A DNA stretch of 64,000 nt. It comes from Aquatica leii (Eukaryota > Arthropoda > Insecta > Coleoptera > Lampyridae). The DNA is taken from positions 129,040,545-129,104,544 of the forward strand of contig CM069433.1 in the NCBI GenBank assembly GCA_035610365.1, in the 5' to 3' direction. Every line of letters starts with the position of its first letter. The stretch's first letter is position 1. The position numbers and the translations under genes are program-made. Of the stretch, positions 48,515-60,889 are shown piece by piece. Below the pieces are notes generated by a model. That model was not told the DNA's origin, made no database searches, and saw only the letters and a list, made by a program, of their open reading frames with translations.

Positions 48515-49250
48515 TTATAAATACTTGTATCCCACCTGATATGTTGGACAACCAACGTTGCTTGGATTAGTAGAAATTTGATTTGTAACTTTTAAATTAA
48601 GGTTCAGATGTTCAAAATGTTCAGTATGTTGTCCATTACGAAGCTCATCAACTTCAATATTGGGAATAGCATCAGTAATTGCATGCTCCGAATCTTCAAT
48701 ATTGCGCAGCTGATTCTTATGTACTGTGTTTTTTAAATGTACCTAAAGGTAAAAATCTAGTCGCGTTACATCTGTTGATCGTGGAGGATATAACCCTTGG
48801 GTTATCATTCTTATATTGTAGAATTGTTGAATAAATTCAATTGTAGCTCGAGTATGAAGCATTGTGGTCTTGCTGAAAGTAACCAAACTGAAGTTTGTTG
48901 TTATATAACTGCTCAAAAATTGACACAAAATATTAGGGTACCGTTTTGCATTTACAGTATTTAAAAAAATATTGGACCATTTATCCTACTCCTTGACATT
49001 GCAATACATATATTAACTTTCAAGGGATGCAACATTGTTTCCATAAAGGTGTGTGGATTTTCGGTTGTCCAAGTAATAGTGAAGATAATTTTCGCTATTT
49101 ACATATCCACTTAAATCAAACCATGCTTCGTTTAAATGTTAATTAAACCGTTCACAAAATTGTACACGCTCCAAGAAGTTAAGAGCAAGTAATTCTTGAT
49201 AAATTTTAACTTTGTACGGAGTGATCGAAAGGTTTTTTTTTAATGCTTTG
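48515..49250 (-). pseudogene. Mariner-like transposase pseudogene 2
   Basis: Pieces in order: LNFLERVQFCERFN, NEAWFDLSGYVNSENY (first catalytic region), VNICIAMS and INGPIFF, TVNAKRYPNILCQFLSSY, then TTMLHTRATIEFIQQFYNIR, ITQGLYPPRSTDVTRLDFYL (third catalytic Asp), HLKNTVHKNQLRNIED, and the end YQVGYKYL with TAA at 48515-48517. The order is that of IS630/Tc1/mariner catalytic domains with a P-x-R-S-x-D-x-T-x-x-D-F-x-L signature. It differs clearly in sequence from the mariner copy at 44.7-45.6 kb. The DNA-binding N-terminus was not found. Confidence 0.72.
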
Positions 49251-49782
49251 TGGCAAGTTCTTACTGACAACCTTAAAAGTTAAATACTTGTAATTAAATA
49301 ATCTTTTTTCCATGCGATTGCGAGTATCTTTATAAAAGGTTACTAAACGGTAACACTACCAACCTAAAACAATGTAGATGCTTAATTCATAGGTAACGTG
49401 GGAAATGGATTTTATTGAAATTCCTGCAGCGGGATTCACATTCGCCGATACGATAGAAAACAGCCATATTGTGACGATATCATTGATTCCGAAGCTTCCG
49501 CCGATAGCAAATTCTGTCGTCTATCGTCACAGTTTGGTCGCGATACAGAAGAGAGCGCCGATGGTATCGTTAAAAGCATTCGATATGTGGCATCTCTTTT
49601 TGTCGTGTTATGTGAATATAGCACTACCTCTCTTTTTTTTTATTTAGGTAAAACCATAGTAAAACAATACCTACTTCTTTTAACCCTCTATTGTTAATAC
49701 ATGAATCATCATTGAATTCAAGTAGGGTAGCGTAGGTATTTATTCTTACTCAAAGTAATTGTTTGCAAGCTGCACATTAAAA

Positions 49783-50574
49783 ATGTCATTTAAGGTGGAT
49801 GAAAAACATTGGGAAATAATTGTCAACTTTGTTGAAAATTATCCGGTTGTAGCAACAGGCAAGTTTCAAGGACCCAATGGAAAAGTTCAATATCGCAAAT
49901 TGTGGGAAGAATTAACATTGCAGTTAAACTCGGCTGGTTTAGGACAAAGAACTACCGAGAAATGGCAAAAGGTAAGATACACTTGCTAGTACCTACAAAT
50001 TATAATTTATATCATTTTGTTAGACTTGGACTGACTTTAAATACACATTAAAAAACTATGCTTCTGCATACCAGCAGGGCTTGCATCAGACAGGAGGAGG
50101 GCCAGCAAAATTCCCAAATTAACGAAACTGGAGGTGCGAATCTTGAATGTTTTGGGAACAACGTTTTATGCAGGTCTTGCTGATATAAAGGAAATGGGTG
50201 TAGGTGGGAATGTGGAAAATCCAGAAGAACTATTGAATGTACCTAGTACATCGAAACCTGCTGAAGATAATCTACAATCGCCACATGCTTCGGCAACAGA
50301 ATGTTCAGTACGTATAAGTGTATTTAACAATGTCTTTATGTAATGTTTGTGTTTTCAGACAAAAAGATTGAAATCATATGGATCACATACTCATTCTGAC
50401 CACAACTACTCGCAAATTAAAAGGAAGAGAGAGGAACAGCCTGACCACACACGCAAACTTGTAAATTTAAGCGAACAAACACTACAAGAATTAAAAGAAA
50501 TTAAAGAAATTTTGAGAGAGGGGCTGGCAAATATAGCAGATGCTATTAGAAGTGTTAGCGATACTAATAAGTAG
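49783..50574 (+). CDS. Harbinger accessory DNA-binding protein (Myb/SANT-like), three exons, one frameshift
   Basis: This is the DNA-binding partner that Harbinger transposases need. The ATG at 49783 (MSFKVDEKHWEIIVNF) starts a Myb/SANT-like trihelical domain: W-x-x-I-V-x-F, YRKLWEELTLQLNS and RTTEKWQK. Intron 1 is 49972-50023. Exon 2 continues the domain (TWTDFKYTLKNYASAYQ, then the family hallmark TGGGPA). Intron 2 is 50308-50358 (51 nt). Exon 3 gives a basic stretch (KRKREEQP) and a C-terminal helix rich in Leu, Glu and Lys (QTLQELKEIKEILREGLAN) that may pair with partners, ending at 50574. A two-base frameshift near 50113 in exon 2 (after GGGPA) breaks the frame, so the copy is probably non-functional unless this is an assembly error. 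Confidence 0.8.
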
Positions 50575-50786
50575 TATTTTGTTTTTATTTATTTGTTTAA
50601 GGTGTAATGTTTTGTAAAATATAAAATAATGATTCTATATATTATACATTTTTATTTTTCTAACTTTAACTCAAATTACAAACGTTATCCTAAATTAAAA
50701 ACTTGAAAGTAAATAATAGTAATACCTATTATTCACATTTCAATACATTAATAACATGTAAACGGAAACAAAACTGAAAATACTGA

Positions 50787-51901
50787 CTACTGAAAATATC
50801 TATGTACAACAAGTTGTCTCTGATTCTGACCTTCATTGAATAAATTTTCATTTTGATGGGGTAACAAATCAAGTTCTTCGGGAGGTAGAATTTCTTCATC
50901 GAGAGGAACGCTGCACATACGGTTACCAACTTTGCATTGTAATTTGGAGAATATCTCGATGTTCGCTCCTTCAAAATGCACCTAAAACGTGTTTTTAACA
51001 CTCCAATACAACGTTCCACGCAGTTACGAGCTTGAATGTGAGATACATTGTATCTATGCTCAGGAGTACCCTCAACAGCATTACCTAAGAAATAAAATAA
51101 TTATTTCTCTTATCAAATTGAAATTGAGCATATCCATACCTATAGGCGTTAAAAGGTAAGGTTGCAGTGGATAGCCTGAATCACCGATTAACCATATATT
51201 ATCTTCACCATTTTCATGCAAAGTTCTCAAGTATCTTTGAATGATGGAATTTCGCCAAATAAAGGAATCATGGGTGGACCCTCCAAAGTTGGCAAACATA
51301 TTATTAATTTTTAAATTATGGTCACAAATTATTTGAACATTTAAAGAGTGATACCCTTTTCTATTAATAAAATTATGTTCCTCAATAGGTGGTTTTAATA
51401 TTGCAATGTGCGTGCAATCTATTGCACCTATTGCACCAGGAAATCCCCATCGTACCATAAATTCATTTTTATTAGATTTCGTTCTCGTCTTGTATTTGGA
51501 AAATTAATATGCTGGTCACATAAGTGTTCATATATAACATTTGTTATTTCACGAATACAACGATGCACGCTACTTTGACTTAGCCCACAATTAAAGTCCT
51601 GGCCGATGCTTCTCTGGTAACAACCAGTGGCATAAAAGCGAAGAGCACATAAAACTTTAATTTCCGTTGTTACACCAAAACTTTTCACAGGCTCGTGAGT
51701 AAATGGTTGAATTTGATTTATTAACCACCTTGTTGTGACTTTATTCAATCTAAATAATTCCATAAAACGTGATTCTGGCAATTCAAAAGGTTGTGCTTGG
51801 TCTCTGATATTTTGTCTTAACCTCCTAAAATGTAGTTTTTCTATCTGCCTTTCGTCCTCTTCAACTGCATTTTGAATCAAATAATTTTGAAATGGTAGCA
51901 T
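50787..51901 (-). pseudogene. HARBI1-like Harbinger transposase, two exons
   Basis: DDE-type nuclease (DDE_Tnp_4) that cuts and inserts the element. From 51901: an N-terminal helical region (KVTTRWLINQIQPF, then ALRFYATGCYQRSIGQDF, SSVHRCIREI), a frameshift near 51455 in a run of five A, then [20 protein letters not shown] (first Asp), [26 protein letters not shown], and [19 protein letters not shown] (second Asp). A 55 nt GT-AG intron (51085-51139, phase 1) follows. Exon 2 starts NAVEGTPEHRYNVSHIQARN and continues to ERCIGVLKTRFRC, with the presumed catalytic Glu. A second shift near 50912, where relatives have a L-H-N-x-C segment, is followed by LDEEILPPEELDLLPHQNEN to the end. All three acidic residues are present; the two frame breaks should inactivate it. 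Confidence 0.85.
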
Positions 51902-52309
51902 ATCTGGTAGGATACCTTCTAAAAAAAGTTAAATCAAATACCTTTAATTTTTTTATTTTACTCACCTAAATTAAACAATTGGAATTCTTCAAAATATAAA
52001 ACAAATGTTAAGCACCACACGTACTATAATTAAATTAAAATATCCACATATAATAACAAATAATAACAATAAAAAATAAATTACACTAACCACACAATTG
52101 CAAAAGAGCACAGAAAAAATATGAAAGAGTAGGTCGTTTAATGAAAAAGTAGTTCTAATACTACTAAATCACGACGATTACCGAATCCATACTTGACAGT
52201 ATTCGACACTGTATGAGAATCAATTATATCGTCATCGTCGCTTGTCTCTCGTATCGTTCCACGCCGCTATCGTAATATCGTGTCGTCGAACGTGAATCCC
52301 TAAGCTGTA

Positions 52310-55300
52310 TTTTTATATTTGTAATCTAGTTTGATTAATATTTTTCAATGCAAAATGTATTATTTTTAGACTTTCTGAGACTAATATTGTTCTTAGTTAA
52401 GCTTACAAATTAAAACATGCTTAAGTTATAAAGCACATTGTATTCAAAAATAGTGTTTACACAGAAATCCTCTCCATAGCTTTTAAGTGTTACACGACTG
52501 ATTTTTTGTTTTTTGTCTAGAAAATGTTCATTAGAACATCATGCAAAACTAACTATGCACTTTAATAATTTAAAAAGCGAAACTTTCAGGTCAAGTGTTT
52601 TCACCTAAAAAACTTTCGAAAACGACCTGTGTATAATATTAGTGGCGCAAATATTTCATGGTACAAGTTAAAGATCCAGGAATTTAATCTTTTCTGAAAA
52701 AATACATTCCTAGCAAATTCACAAAAAAAATATTTAGAAGGGACAAATAAAAAAAACACTTTAGGAAATTTGAGCAGATATAAAAGTTAATATGATTGGT
52801 TAGTCGTTGACAAAAGTACAGATGATATAGACAGATCTGTATATCCAATATAATAGTGGATAAAGTAACAGCGACTGCAAATGATGCGTTTTCTAGCTTG
52901 CAAAGAAAAAATTAAGTTAGTGTTAAAAAATAATCCTGGTTGCAAGTTATCAAATTCCTAGATTTAACTGGAAATTCGGAAAATACACTCGCGGAAATCA
53001 AACCAGAACTAGTTTCACATTTTTAAGCCTGTAACACTGTGTAACGTGGACGTTTATTTTATATAAAAACATCTTAATAGATAAACAGCAAACATTGTTT
53101 ATAAAACTAATATGTAAAAATTAATTTAAAACTCTTATTTTGTGCATTTGAATAAGTGGATAGATATCAAATTCTATGATTTTAAGCGACCTTCGGCTTA
53201 GACCGCGTCGTTAGACAACTAGACTGAGGCTTGGTCCTAATCTCTCCTTCAGAACCAAAACAAGAAGTAGAACTTGACCTTTGCCGTATTGTCGTTCGTG
53301 ATCCCAAATAAACTGACGTTTTGCAAGACATTGCAGAGTGGTAAATGTAAATCTAAATGTCACAGTGACACAGTGAAATTCTAATTAAAGTCGTAATTAA
53401 GTAATAGTGTTTTATATTTATTGATAATATTGATAATATATTCGTTTTCATACAATTCCAAACTTTATTGATCACTGTATTTTAACATTAAAACTTTTAA
53501 AAACTGAGATTTGCTTATAAATTAGATATTTATAAAATTACAGTTGATGGCGTTAGAAAGTCAAGCAAGACTAGCTAGGTAATTACATTTATTAATGGCT
53601 AGTATTATAAAGCTAACGTTACCTTATCAATTAAATTGTGGTATTTTACTAATTACATTGGAAACTATTGCGATGGGTCTAATTAATTTCATGTTAATAA
53701 ATAAATATATTCTATTATTTAACGGATTACTAATTGTTTGAAAATGTTAGAAACTTGCAGTTTGTTTTTTAACATTTTTTTCTAAATAATAGTGTTAGAA
53801 ATATTATTGTCATTAGATTCATACTTAAATATTAAAATTCTAACATTACGCTTTTTAGTAATTTTAATTAGAAATAAACCACAGTTTTAGTTTTATTTAA
53901 TATTTGATACAGTATTATAAATTAATATAATTTGTTGGATTCTAAAGAATTTATATATATATATAATTATAATACTCTGTAACATCAAACGTCAAATAGT
54001 ATTTTTTTCATATCTTATTTATTTTATTAATACTATATGTTAATAACCAAAATATGTTTAATGAAAAAAAGCTTTTAGTCTTAAAAAAGATTTAACAAAT
54101 ACCACAATGGTTCTAAAATAACGAATTATTTTACTATACTATCTACCAAATGTTGATTAAAATTTTTTTCCTACTTCTACGTTTGATTAAAAACTTTTTC
54201 TAGAAGTAAGTAAATTGTAAGACGACGGGTCCGATTTAAAACTTCTTTTAATAGATATTTTCTTAGCAATTTACGACACGCATCAGCATATTGTAATTTG
54301 TTGATTGTTTATTGTCTAATAAGTTTTATTTTAAATTTATTTGTAAACAACTGCATTACTATAGTTACTGTTGAAACTGTTACAAATATGAATCGAACAC
54401 ATTTCATAAATTGAATTTGTATGCCCTACATATAAATTATTCTTACATGCGCAGATATTAACTAAAATGTTATTTAGAAATTTTAAAATAAACTTCTAAA
54501 CGGGAAGATACCTCTAACTCAGGTAGGGAATTGAATTTTAAATGAAATGGGCTTGTAATTTAAAGTTTTCTCAAAACGACGTCACTTGGAAAACTCTAAT
54601 AAGTTGATGTAATAACAAACGCGACTTGAAAATAAATGATTGAACTTAAAGAAATTGGAGTGATTTAAAATTTGGCAAAAAAGTTTTGAAATGTGAATAA
54701 CCTTAATATAAACTACAATAAAAAGTTGGAGGTATGCTAATTTTTTAATATTTATAGCAGGAATATGTAAGTTTACATTTACATAGGTGTATTAAATTTA
54801 ATAAAATTCAATTAAATCACGCATTTCATATATGTTTGCATATCTACATCACCTAAATTTTTCATAACAAATTCTACATAAGAAAAATTTTTAAAGCATA
54901 AAATTACTTGAATATTTATTATTCATATAAACGTTATTAGAAACAGTTATTATTAACTGTATATTTTTTTAAATTATATTTGTAATCAGGAATTACATTG
55001 TTACTACTTGTTTTTCAAGTTAACTTTACCGATCATCATATTCCTACATAAAGTACCTATATTATTTATTGTTCGCATTTTAATGAAACAAGCTTTTATT
55101 GAAGTTAGTTCAAGACTTAAATTGTCGCTCTAGATATAGAAAATTATGCAATTGTATCTGAAGCAGTTACAGTCAAATAAATAAATTGTATTCCTTAAAC
55201 ACTGTACAATTTGCTAAATACAGATACAATATTATAATAAAAACGAGCAATCTAATAAACTAGAGGTAAAATAAAACGGTTATATTGTGAGTTTGAATGA

Positions 55301-55860
55301 AGTCTAGTCTATAAACAAGCAGACGACTAGTCTGAAAAATACAATTCAAAAATTTGAAACTGTATTGGAACTAATGTGGATTCGTTTTGAAACTGCGTAT
55401 ACATTTTGTTTCACAACGGCTTAGAAATATAATTTATATACAAAAATAAAACTGTATTTTCTTTGTATTAACCCGTTTTGTTTATCATCAACAATTCTGT
55501 TTGATCTACTCATTGGTACAGTAACTAAACCGAATCTTAATCGATACTTGAAGGATGTATATAAAATGTTTATTTAACTCCACGCTTCAATCAATATTGC
55601 AAATCGGTTTTTGATTTACTACGGTTGTAGCATTTTTTTAGCCTGAATTCTGTACCGGCTGACCGGGGAGAAGTTAGCCATAACTTTCCAGTCATAGATT
55701 TTGCAAACTTTAAGACCGGACTATATATCCGAAAGAGGGAAAGCGCGACAGTTTTTGTTAACTATGTTATAAACTTAAAAATATGTTTTAATATAAAAAT
55801 TATAAAATAAAATATAAACCCACAAGGCAGAACTGCTAATTTTTACAAATCTGTGAATAC
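52310..55860. other. No gene recognised
   Basis: AT-rich. A patch of mixed composition at about 53180-53340 (GCGACCTTCGGCTTAGACCG, then AATAAA near 53308) resembles a degraded retroelement terminal region, but no paired ends were found. Another patch at 55640-55760 is also unexplained. A 35 nt segment at 53544-53578 is listed separately. Confidence 0.4.
53544..53578 (+). other. Candidate microexon, 35 nt
   Basis: After TTACAG (acceptor AG at 53542-53543) the 35 nt read LMALESQARLA and a split codon, then GTAATT follows. The Ala/Leu/Arg-rich peptide stands out in AT-rich DNA. The evidence is thin: one short open segment with fair splice signals. It could belong to the same + strand host gene as the segment at 15345-15409. 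Confidence 0.2.
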
Positions 55861-55870
55861 TTGTTGCGTA

Positions 55871-56222
55871 GATTACCCTCGACTCCACGCGGTTTTTACA
55901 GAATTTCACTAAAAAGGTCACTTTTTATTTACATTTTCATTTTTACATAAGAAAACGCAAAAATTAGAAGGCAGTCCCCTCATTTTTTCAAATTAATCAA
56001 TTACAACGTCTTCGTTTCGTTGATTTACTCTCGACTCCGCGCGGTGTTTTTCAAATTTCATTAAAAATATCACTTTCTATTTACATTTTCATTTTTTAAT
56101 CCTATTCTACACACTTTTTTACATAAAAAAACACAAAAATTAGAAGGCAGTCCCCCTCATTTTTTTCAAATTAAACAATCACAAAGTCTTCGTTGCGTTC
56201 ATTTACTCTCGACTACGCGCGG
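55871..56222. repeat. Tandem repeat, units of about 151 and 178 bp
   Basis: Units start at 55871, 56022 and about 56200, each opening with CTCGACT(C/A)C(A/G)CGCGG within the first 23 bases. Shared inner words are TTTACATTTTCATTTTT, AAATTAGAAGGCAGTCCCC and TTCAAATTAA(A/T)CAAT. The second unit carries about 25 extra bases and the third is cut off after GCGCGG. It lies directly upstream of the transposase exon at 56378 and may be the subterminal repeat of that Harbinger-type element. Confidence 0.85.
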
Positions 56223-56377
56223 TTAACGGCATAAAACCCTTCACTTGGCAGCGGTGCAGTTTGTAACAAGTATTTGCCGATTTATAAACTATTGAACGTC
56301 AACGAACTTTGAACAGCTGATCTGTTTTCTAACTTCATTGTTCAGTAATTTCTTAAGTTGTACAAAATTAATTATCT

Positions 56378-56520
56378 TTGCTGCAAAACAAGTTGCAGGT
56401 GGATTTATTTGATGAGGACATTGAGGTATTAGAAGCGTTCGGCGTTATTTTATGCGCTTATTTCGCGCTGAAAATAAAACAAAATAAAAAAGGACGATTA
56501 CGACGTAGATTCAAAGTAAG
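56378..56520 (+). pseudogene. Harbinger/ALP1-like transposase N-terminal exon
   Basis: LDEDIEVLEAFGVILCAYFAL is shortened here to its recognisable parts: an acidic start, a hydrophobic segment (VILCAYFAL), then a very basic run (KKGRLRRRF). This matches the N-terminus of ALP1/HARBI1-type transposases, where a hydrophobic stretch precedes an R-R-R-R-(F/W)-W motif. It ends before GTAAGT near 56515, a likely donor. No catalytic exon follows; the sequence reaches the convergent MADF gene after 300 bp, so the middle of the transposase is deleted. Confidence 0.5.
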
Positions 56521-56824
56521 TGTCTTAGTAGCGAGGTGGAGAAGTTTAAAAACAACAATTCAGGGTATGTTGACTCAGGTGACAACGAAAATGGGTTTTG
56601 AAGGGAAGAAGAGACTCCTATGCGTTCTGTTCTGTATCAAACTCGAGATATATCGGCAGACTACTTCATGTATGAAATTGGGAAGATGAAATGATTAATC
56701 GGGGTAGAGTATTCACATAATCATTTTTCAAGTACTAATAAGGGATTTAATTGAAGAAAACAAATGTCTATTTTTCTGTGTCTACATTTGTATTTTATTT
56801 CATTAATCCTTATTTTCTACCATT

Positions 56825-57460
56825 AATAGTATTGCTTGTCTTTTTTTAACTTCCCCAGTGGTCATTTTGTTTAATCGGCTGTACACGTAGTCAACGAAAG
56901 TTCGGTTAGTATCACGTTTGGCAAGCGGTTTCTGCTCCACTCTTGTTTCAATTCGTTTGGCGACATTCATAATTTCAGTGAGGTCATCGTCCGCTTTTCT
57001 TCTTTTACCTCCTGATCATGCTTTATTGGCATCTATCATTAAAAAACTGTTTTAGGTAGGTTCAACTATTGACGGAAAATATGAAATATCACTTTTGCTT
57101 GCTTTTGGAATTTGTACATCGTCTTCCACCTCTACTCTGGCATCTGCCGTCATGTGACATCAGTTGAACAAGATGAGCTTGACCTAATGTTTCCCTTCGC
57201 CTGACTTTTATCTGCAGCTATTGGCGGTTTTGTGGCTGTCCTGGTGTAGATTCTGTGAAACATGCTATTTTAAAGGATAATTCTCATACAAGTCACTAGT
57301 GTCCACTTACTTTCTGGCTTTGGTCAATTTGTTGTAAAAAGGATTTTGTAAAAATATGGCAAATTTGATTCTGGGGCTGCCGCCCCGCTCGGTTGCCCTT
57401 TTTTCTCTCTGGTGAACCGATCCCTCACGTTTATCCACAGGCGTTTATACTCTTCGACTA
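56825..57460 (-). pseudogene. MADF-type Harbinger accessory protein remnant
   Basis: From 57460: VEEYKRLWINVRDRFTREKK, then SGAAAP and LPYFYKILF, is a MADF DNA-binding domain with its W-x-x-(V/L)-R-D and C-terminal aromatic signature. GTAAGT near 57315 marks a probable exon end. The last part, KRRKADDDLTEIMNVAKRIE then RTFVDYVYSRLNKMTTGEVK and KRQAILL, resembles the BESS-like C-terminal segment of MADF proteins. The middle is interrupted by stops. It converges on the transposase exon at 56378, as expected for the two-gene Harbinger layout. Confidence 0.6.
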
Positions 57461-57489
57461 GATAACAAATAAGATACAAAGTATAAAAG

Positions 57490-60400
57490 ATATGATGTCA
57501 ATATATATAAATATTTTATATTTTCGAAAATTTTTGAAAAGTTTACTATATTACACAAAATGATAAAATTTCTTTAATAATATTTACATTTCTGACAAAT
57601 AATTTTACTAAATGTGCACAGTGGGGCTTCATATGTTTGACTTGACACTAAGATTTCATCAAAATACTCCTTATACCTATAAAATAATTTTTAGTTTCTA
57701 AAGCAGTTAATTCAATCTTCAATCGAGTAATACTTCATTTCTTTGAAGATTATTTAGCATAGCTTGCTTTTTCTTTAAAATAAGATAATACACCTACATC
57801 AATACACACTAATAGTCTCTTGTCTTACGCTATGTCACGATAAAACTTTTTTATAAGATCAACAGCTCCTTTGAGGTATTGTTTTATTGTTTCAAAAATG
57901 TTTTATTGAGTTAGTTTTAAAACTTTTTTGAGATTTTTGGTAATACACTGATTTTACCATTTTTTTGTGAATTTAAACTTGACATGCAAGAGTCAAATAA
58001 AAATTTGTCATAATAAAATTTTGCAGTTTTATGCCACCGTTTAAAAAACAATTTTTCTTATTTTAATTTTTTAAACAATCACTCAGTTTTGCTTTTTGTG
58101 AATTTTTTGTGAGTATAATTTTTTTATCAAAAAGTTATTGTAATTGTCTCCATATTAGTTTTGTTTATTTTCATTAAATTCAAATGATATAATTTGTTAA
58201 CCTAAGATCAAATATATATATATATGGCATTAATTAAATTATTATAGTGTTTGTTGTTAATTTTATGTTTTAAATTTTAATGTAGTTAATGAATCTAAAT
58301 TTTCAGTTTTATAATAAGGTTCTTTACAAAACCCGTACTACGAAAGGAGATTGTAAGTATAAAAACGATTTTAATATAACGCAGGAGCTCATTAAATTAT
58401 GTAGCAAAGCATAAAATTAACCGTAACTTTCGTTTTCATCATTTAAATTATATAAATAAAACATTTTAATTGTAAACAACTATGTATACGTAATGAAAGA
58501 TCTAAATATAATAAGTAAATAAACAAACTCAATGATAATTTAATATTGTTATCGGTTTGGTCAAAGTGTTAATAATAATATATTAAAATTACTATATACT
58601 TCTTAATATATAAAACAAACTTAATTTGTAGTAACTGTTATTTATTTTAATCGAATTCAGTTATTACAAACTTATAATAAAACGAATCTAAATTAGTATT
58701 TATACTGCATTACAAAAATTAATTATTTTGTTTGAAGTTCTTAAATTTAATCTTTTTATGTTGTTGAATTAAGTGAGAATCGGATAAGGTATCCGATTCT
58801 CACTTAATATTATTACAACATGGGTATATAACAAAAATTAAATAGTAGCTGTTAGGTTTTATTTAAACAAACAAAGTAGCAATAAACATAAGTTTCCACA
58901 ATTTATTAAAAATTCTTGGTAACTTTATGTACTCATTATTTGGTAAACTGATGTAATGAAGTTTTTGGCCTTACGCTTCGATCGATTTGTTAAATGGAAT
59001 AGAAAGATTGTAAATAAAGTTAAAATTTCCTTGAGGTATTTAGAAGTAATAATGTAAAATTTGTGTAATACAATTTGTGCAATAAATAATTTAAATATTT
59101 TATGTAATCATTTCCTTATCGTGATATTTGACAACAGCAAAAATATGGCTAAAACAATTTAAGCTTTATTTAAATCGTTTCAGATCCGTTTATATTTTCA
59201 AATTTGTAAAGCAATAACTTTTTGGAATCAATATAAATAACGCCATTATGCTGTTTTACATTTAAACTTACAAAGTTCAATTATGTAATAGTAATAACGC
59301 AAATTCAAATAAACAAAATTTTTTAATTTGTTCAACTAATTCCATCAATTTTTTTTATCAACTGCTAGTAAAAGCTTTTTTAAATTGTAGTTGTTATGAA
59401 GTTAATGTTTTACTGAATTTTTAAAATTTAAACAAAATGTTATTATTATACTTGCATTGCAGTTTTATAGGTATTACAATATAAGAAAAAATCGTATAAT
59501 CACAAAAAAAAATAAAGAGCGTTAAATAAACTGAATAACCGGCTTACCAGTTTTTAGCACGATCACTTGATCAAAAAACAACACAAAGTCATGTAATTAT
59601 AACAGGTTACGATGTCACTGTCACAAAAAACAACTTTAATAATTTATTTTTTATTTCCATAGTGATGTTAAAGTAAATTGCAGACATAAATTACAAATAA
59701 TCTAGACCGAAGAAGGTTAACAATTTAAACATTTGTTATAAAAATTGCAATAAACGTAAAAAAACCACTAAAACATTTTCCATTTGGTAGTCAACTCCTC
59801 ATAACTCTTGAAAGAATTAAGATATCGAGTTTTGATTTATAGGGATGTAATTATTTCTCTATTGCTTTTAAAATAAATAAAACTCGACAGAGGTTACTAT
59901 CTAAAAATTTTGGGCTGGTCATCGTTGCATGGAAGTTCTGAATTATCTAAGAATATAGTTTTATGATACATTAGTGATACCAGACTTCCATTTTGTTTAT
60001 TCACTTGTTCAAAACTTATAGCTCCGTCCCGGAACTTTTGCATAGGCCAGTATTATTTGGGAAAGATCTTATGAAGACCAAAAAAACCCTTAATGTTTTA
60101 TCCTACCGATGTTTTGTCAGTAATTCATTATGTACACTTCTTGAAACCTTAATAATCAACTAAGTTAAATACGTGACTGTATATGTAATTGTAACACGTT
60201 TCATGGGGTCTGTGATACCAGGTCTTTAATAGAAATGTCTACTACTGCCATCGTTATTATTCCTTTCATTGCCACGTGGAAGTCCAGTCCCATTAACTAG
60301 ATTTAGACAAAGGAATAATTGCAGTTATTACATTTAAAAATTTTATTTACTTTTTGTGGTATCTAAAATGACTGATTAATAATAACGGGCTTTGCTGCAA

Positions 60401-60530
60401 ATATTATTTTATATTAGTTTATTTGCTAAGCCAAAATTAGTTGCGTGTGTGCTACCGCTTTACTTAAAACTTTCTTATAAACTTATGATTAACCAGTATC
60501 TTTACACAGTATGTATTACACTGACTGTGG
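57490..60530. other. No gene recognised
   Basis: Very AT-rich tract with no recognisable coding remnant. It contains the perfect palindrome at 58768-58808. Patches at 59920-60300 are slightly less AT-rich and unexplained. Confidence 0.5.
58768..58808. repeat. Perfect 19 bp hairpin with 3 nt loop
   Basis: ATTAAGTGAGAATCGGATA (58768-58786) is followed after AGG by its exact reverse complement (58790-58808). No mismatch occurs in 19 pairs, which is not expected by chance in this sequence. No neighbouring gene or element explains it. Confidence 0.9.
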
Positions 60531-60889
60531 GTGAACATCATTAATGTTTCCTTCTGGCACCCATTTTCTAGTATTACCTTTAATCTTACATTATCTAGAG
60601 TTTTAAATACTCCAAGCGTAATTTTTTCAAATTTGTCTGCTTTGTTTATTAAAAAGTTTATGTAATTCTTTTTATAGAATGTTTGGTTTAGGTTTATTTT
60701 CTTCTCTATTTTTGTTGTGCAGTCTCTGCTGTATTTTTTAGCAGTATTTTTGCAATATTGTGCACTATTTAAAACTATAAATAGCTATAAACGACGGTAA
60801 ATACGTTGAATTAGTTTAACACCCGCTAAATTCAAAATCAGCTTTGAATAATTTGTCGGGATAAAACCACAACGTAAAAGGACATTGGA

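Larger units (their letters stand above)
49431..52300. mobile_element. PIF/Harbinger element with terminal inverted repeats, about 2.87 kb
   Basis: The left end GGGATTCACATTCG (from 49431) is matched, inverted, by the right end CGAACGTGAATCCC (to 52300). The match runs about 24 bp with three differences. Subterminal regions on both sides are full of CGAT/ATCG words. Between the ends are two convergent genes, the DNA-binding accessory protein (+) and the HARBI1-like nuclease (-), the standard Harbinger set. The 3 bp flanks do not match cleanly (AGC on the left, TAA on the right, with AGC two bases further), so a target duplication is not proven. Both genes carry small frameshifts. Confidence 0.88.

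Noticed and set aside
53030..53340. Solo LTR starting TGTAACA and ending near an AATAAA signal
   Set aside because: The flanks show no target duplication and there is no second copy in the window.
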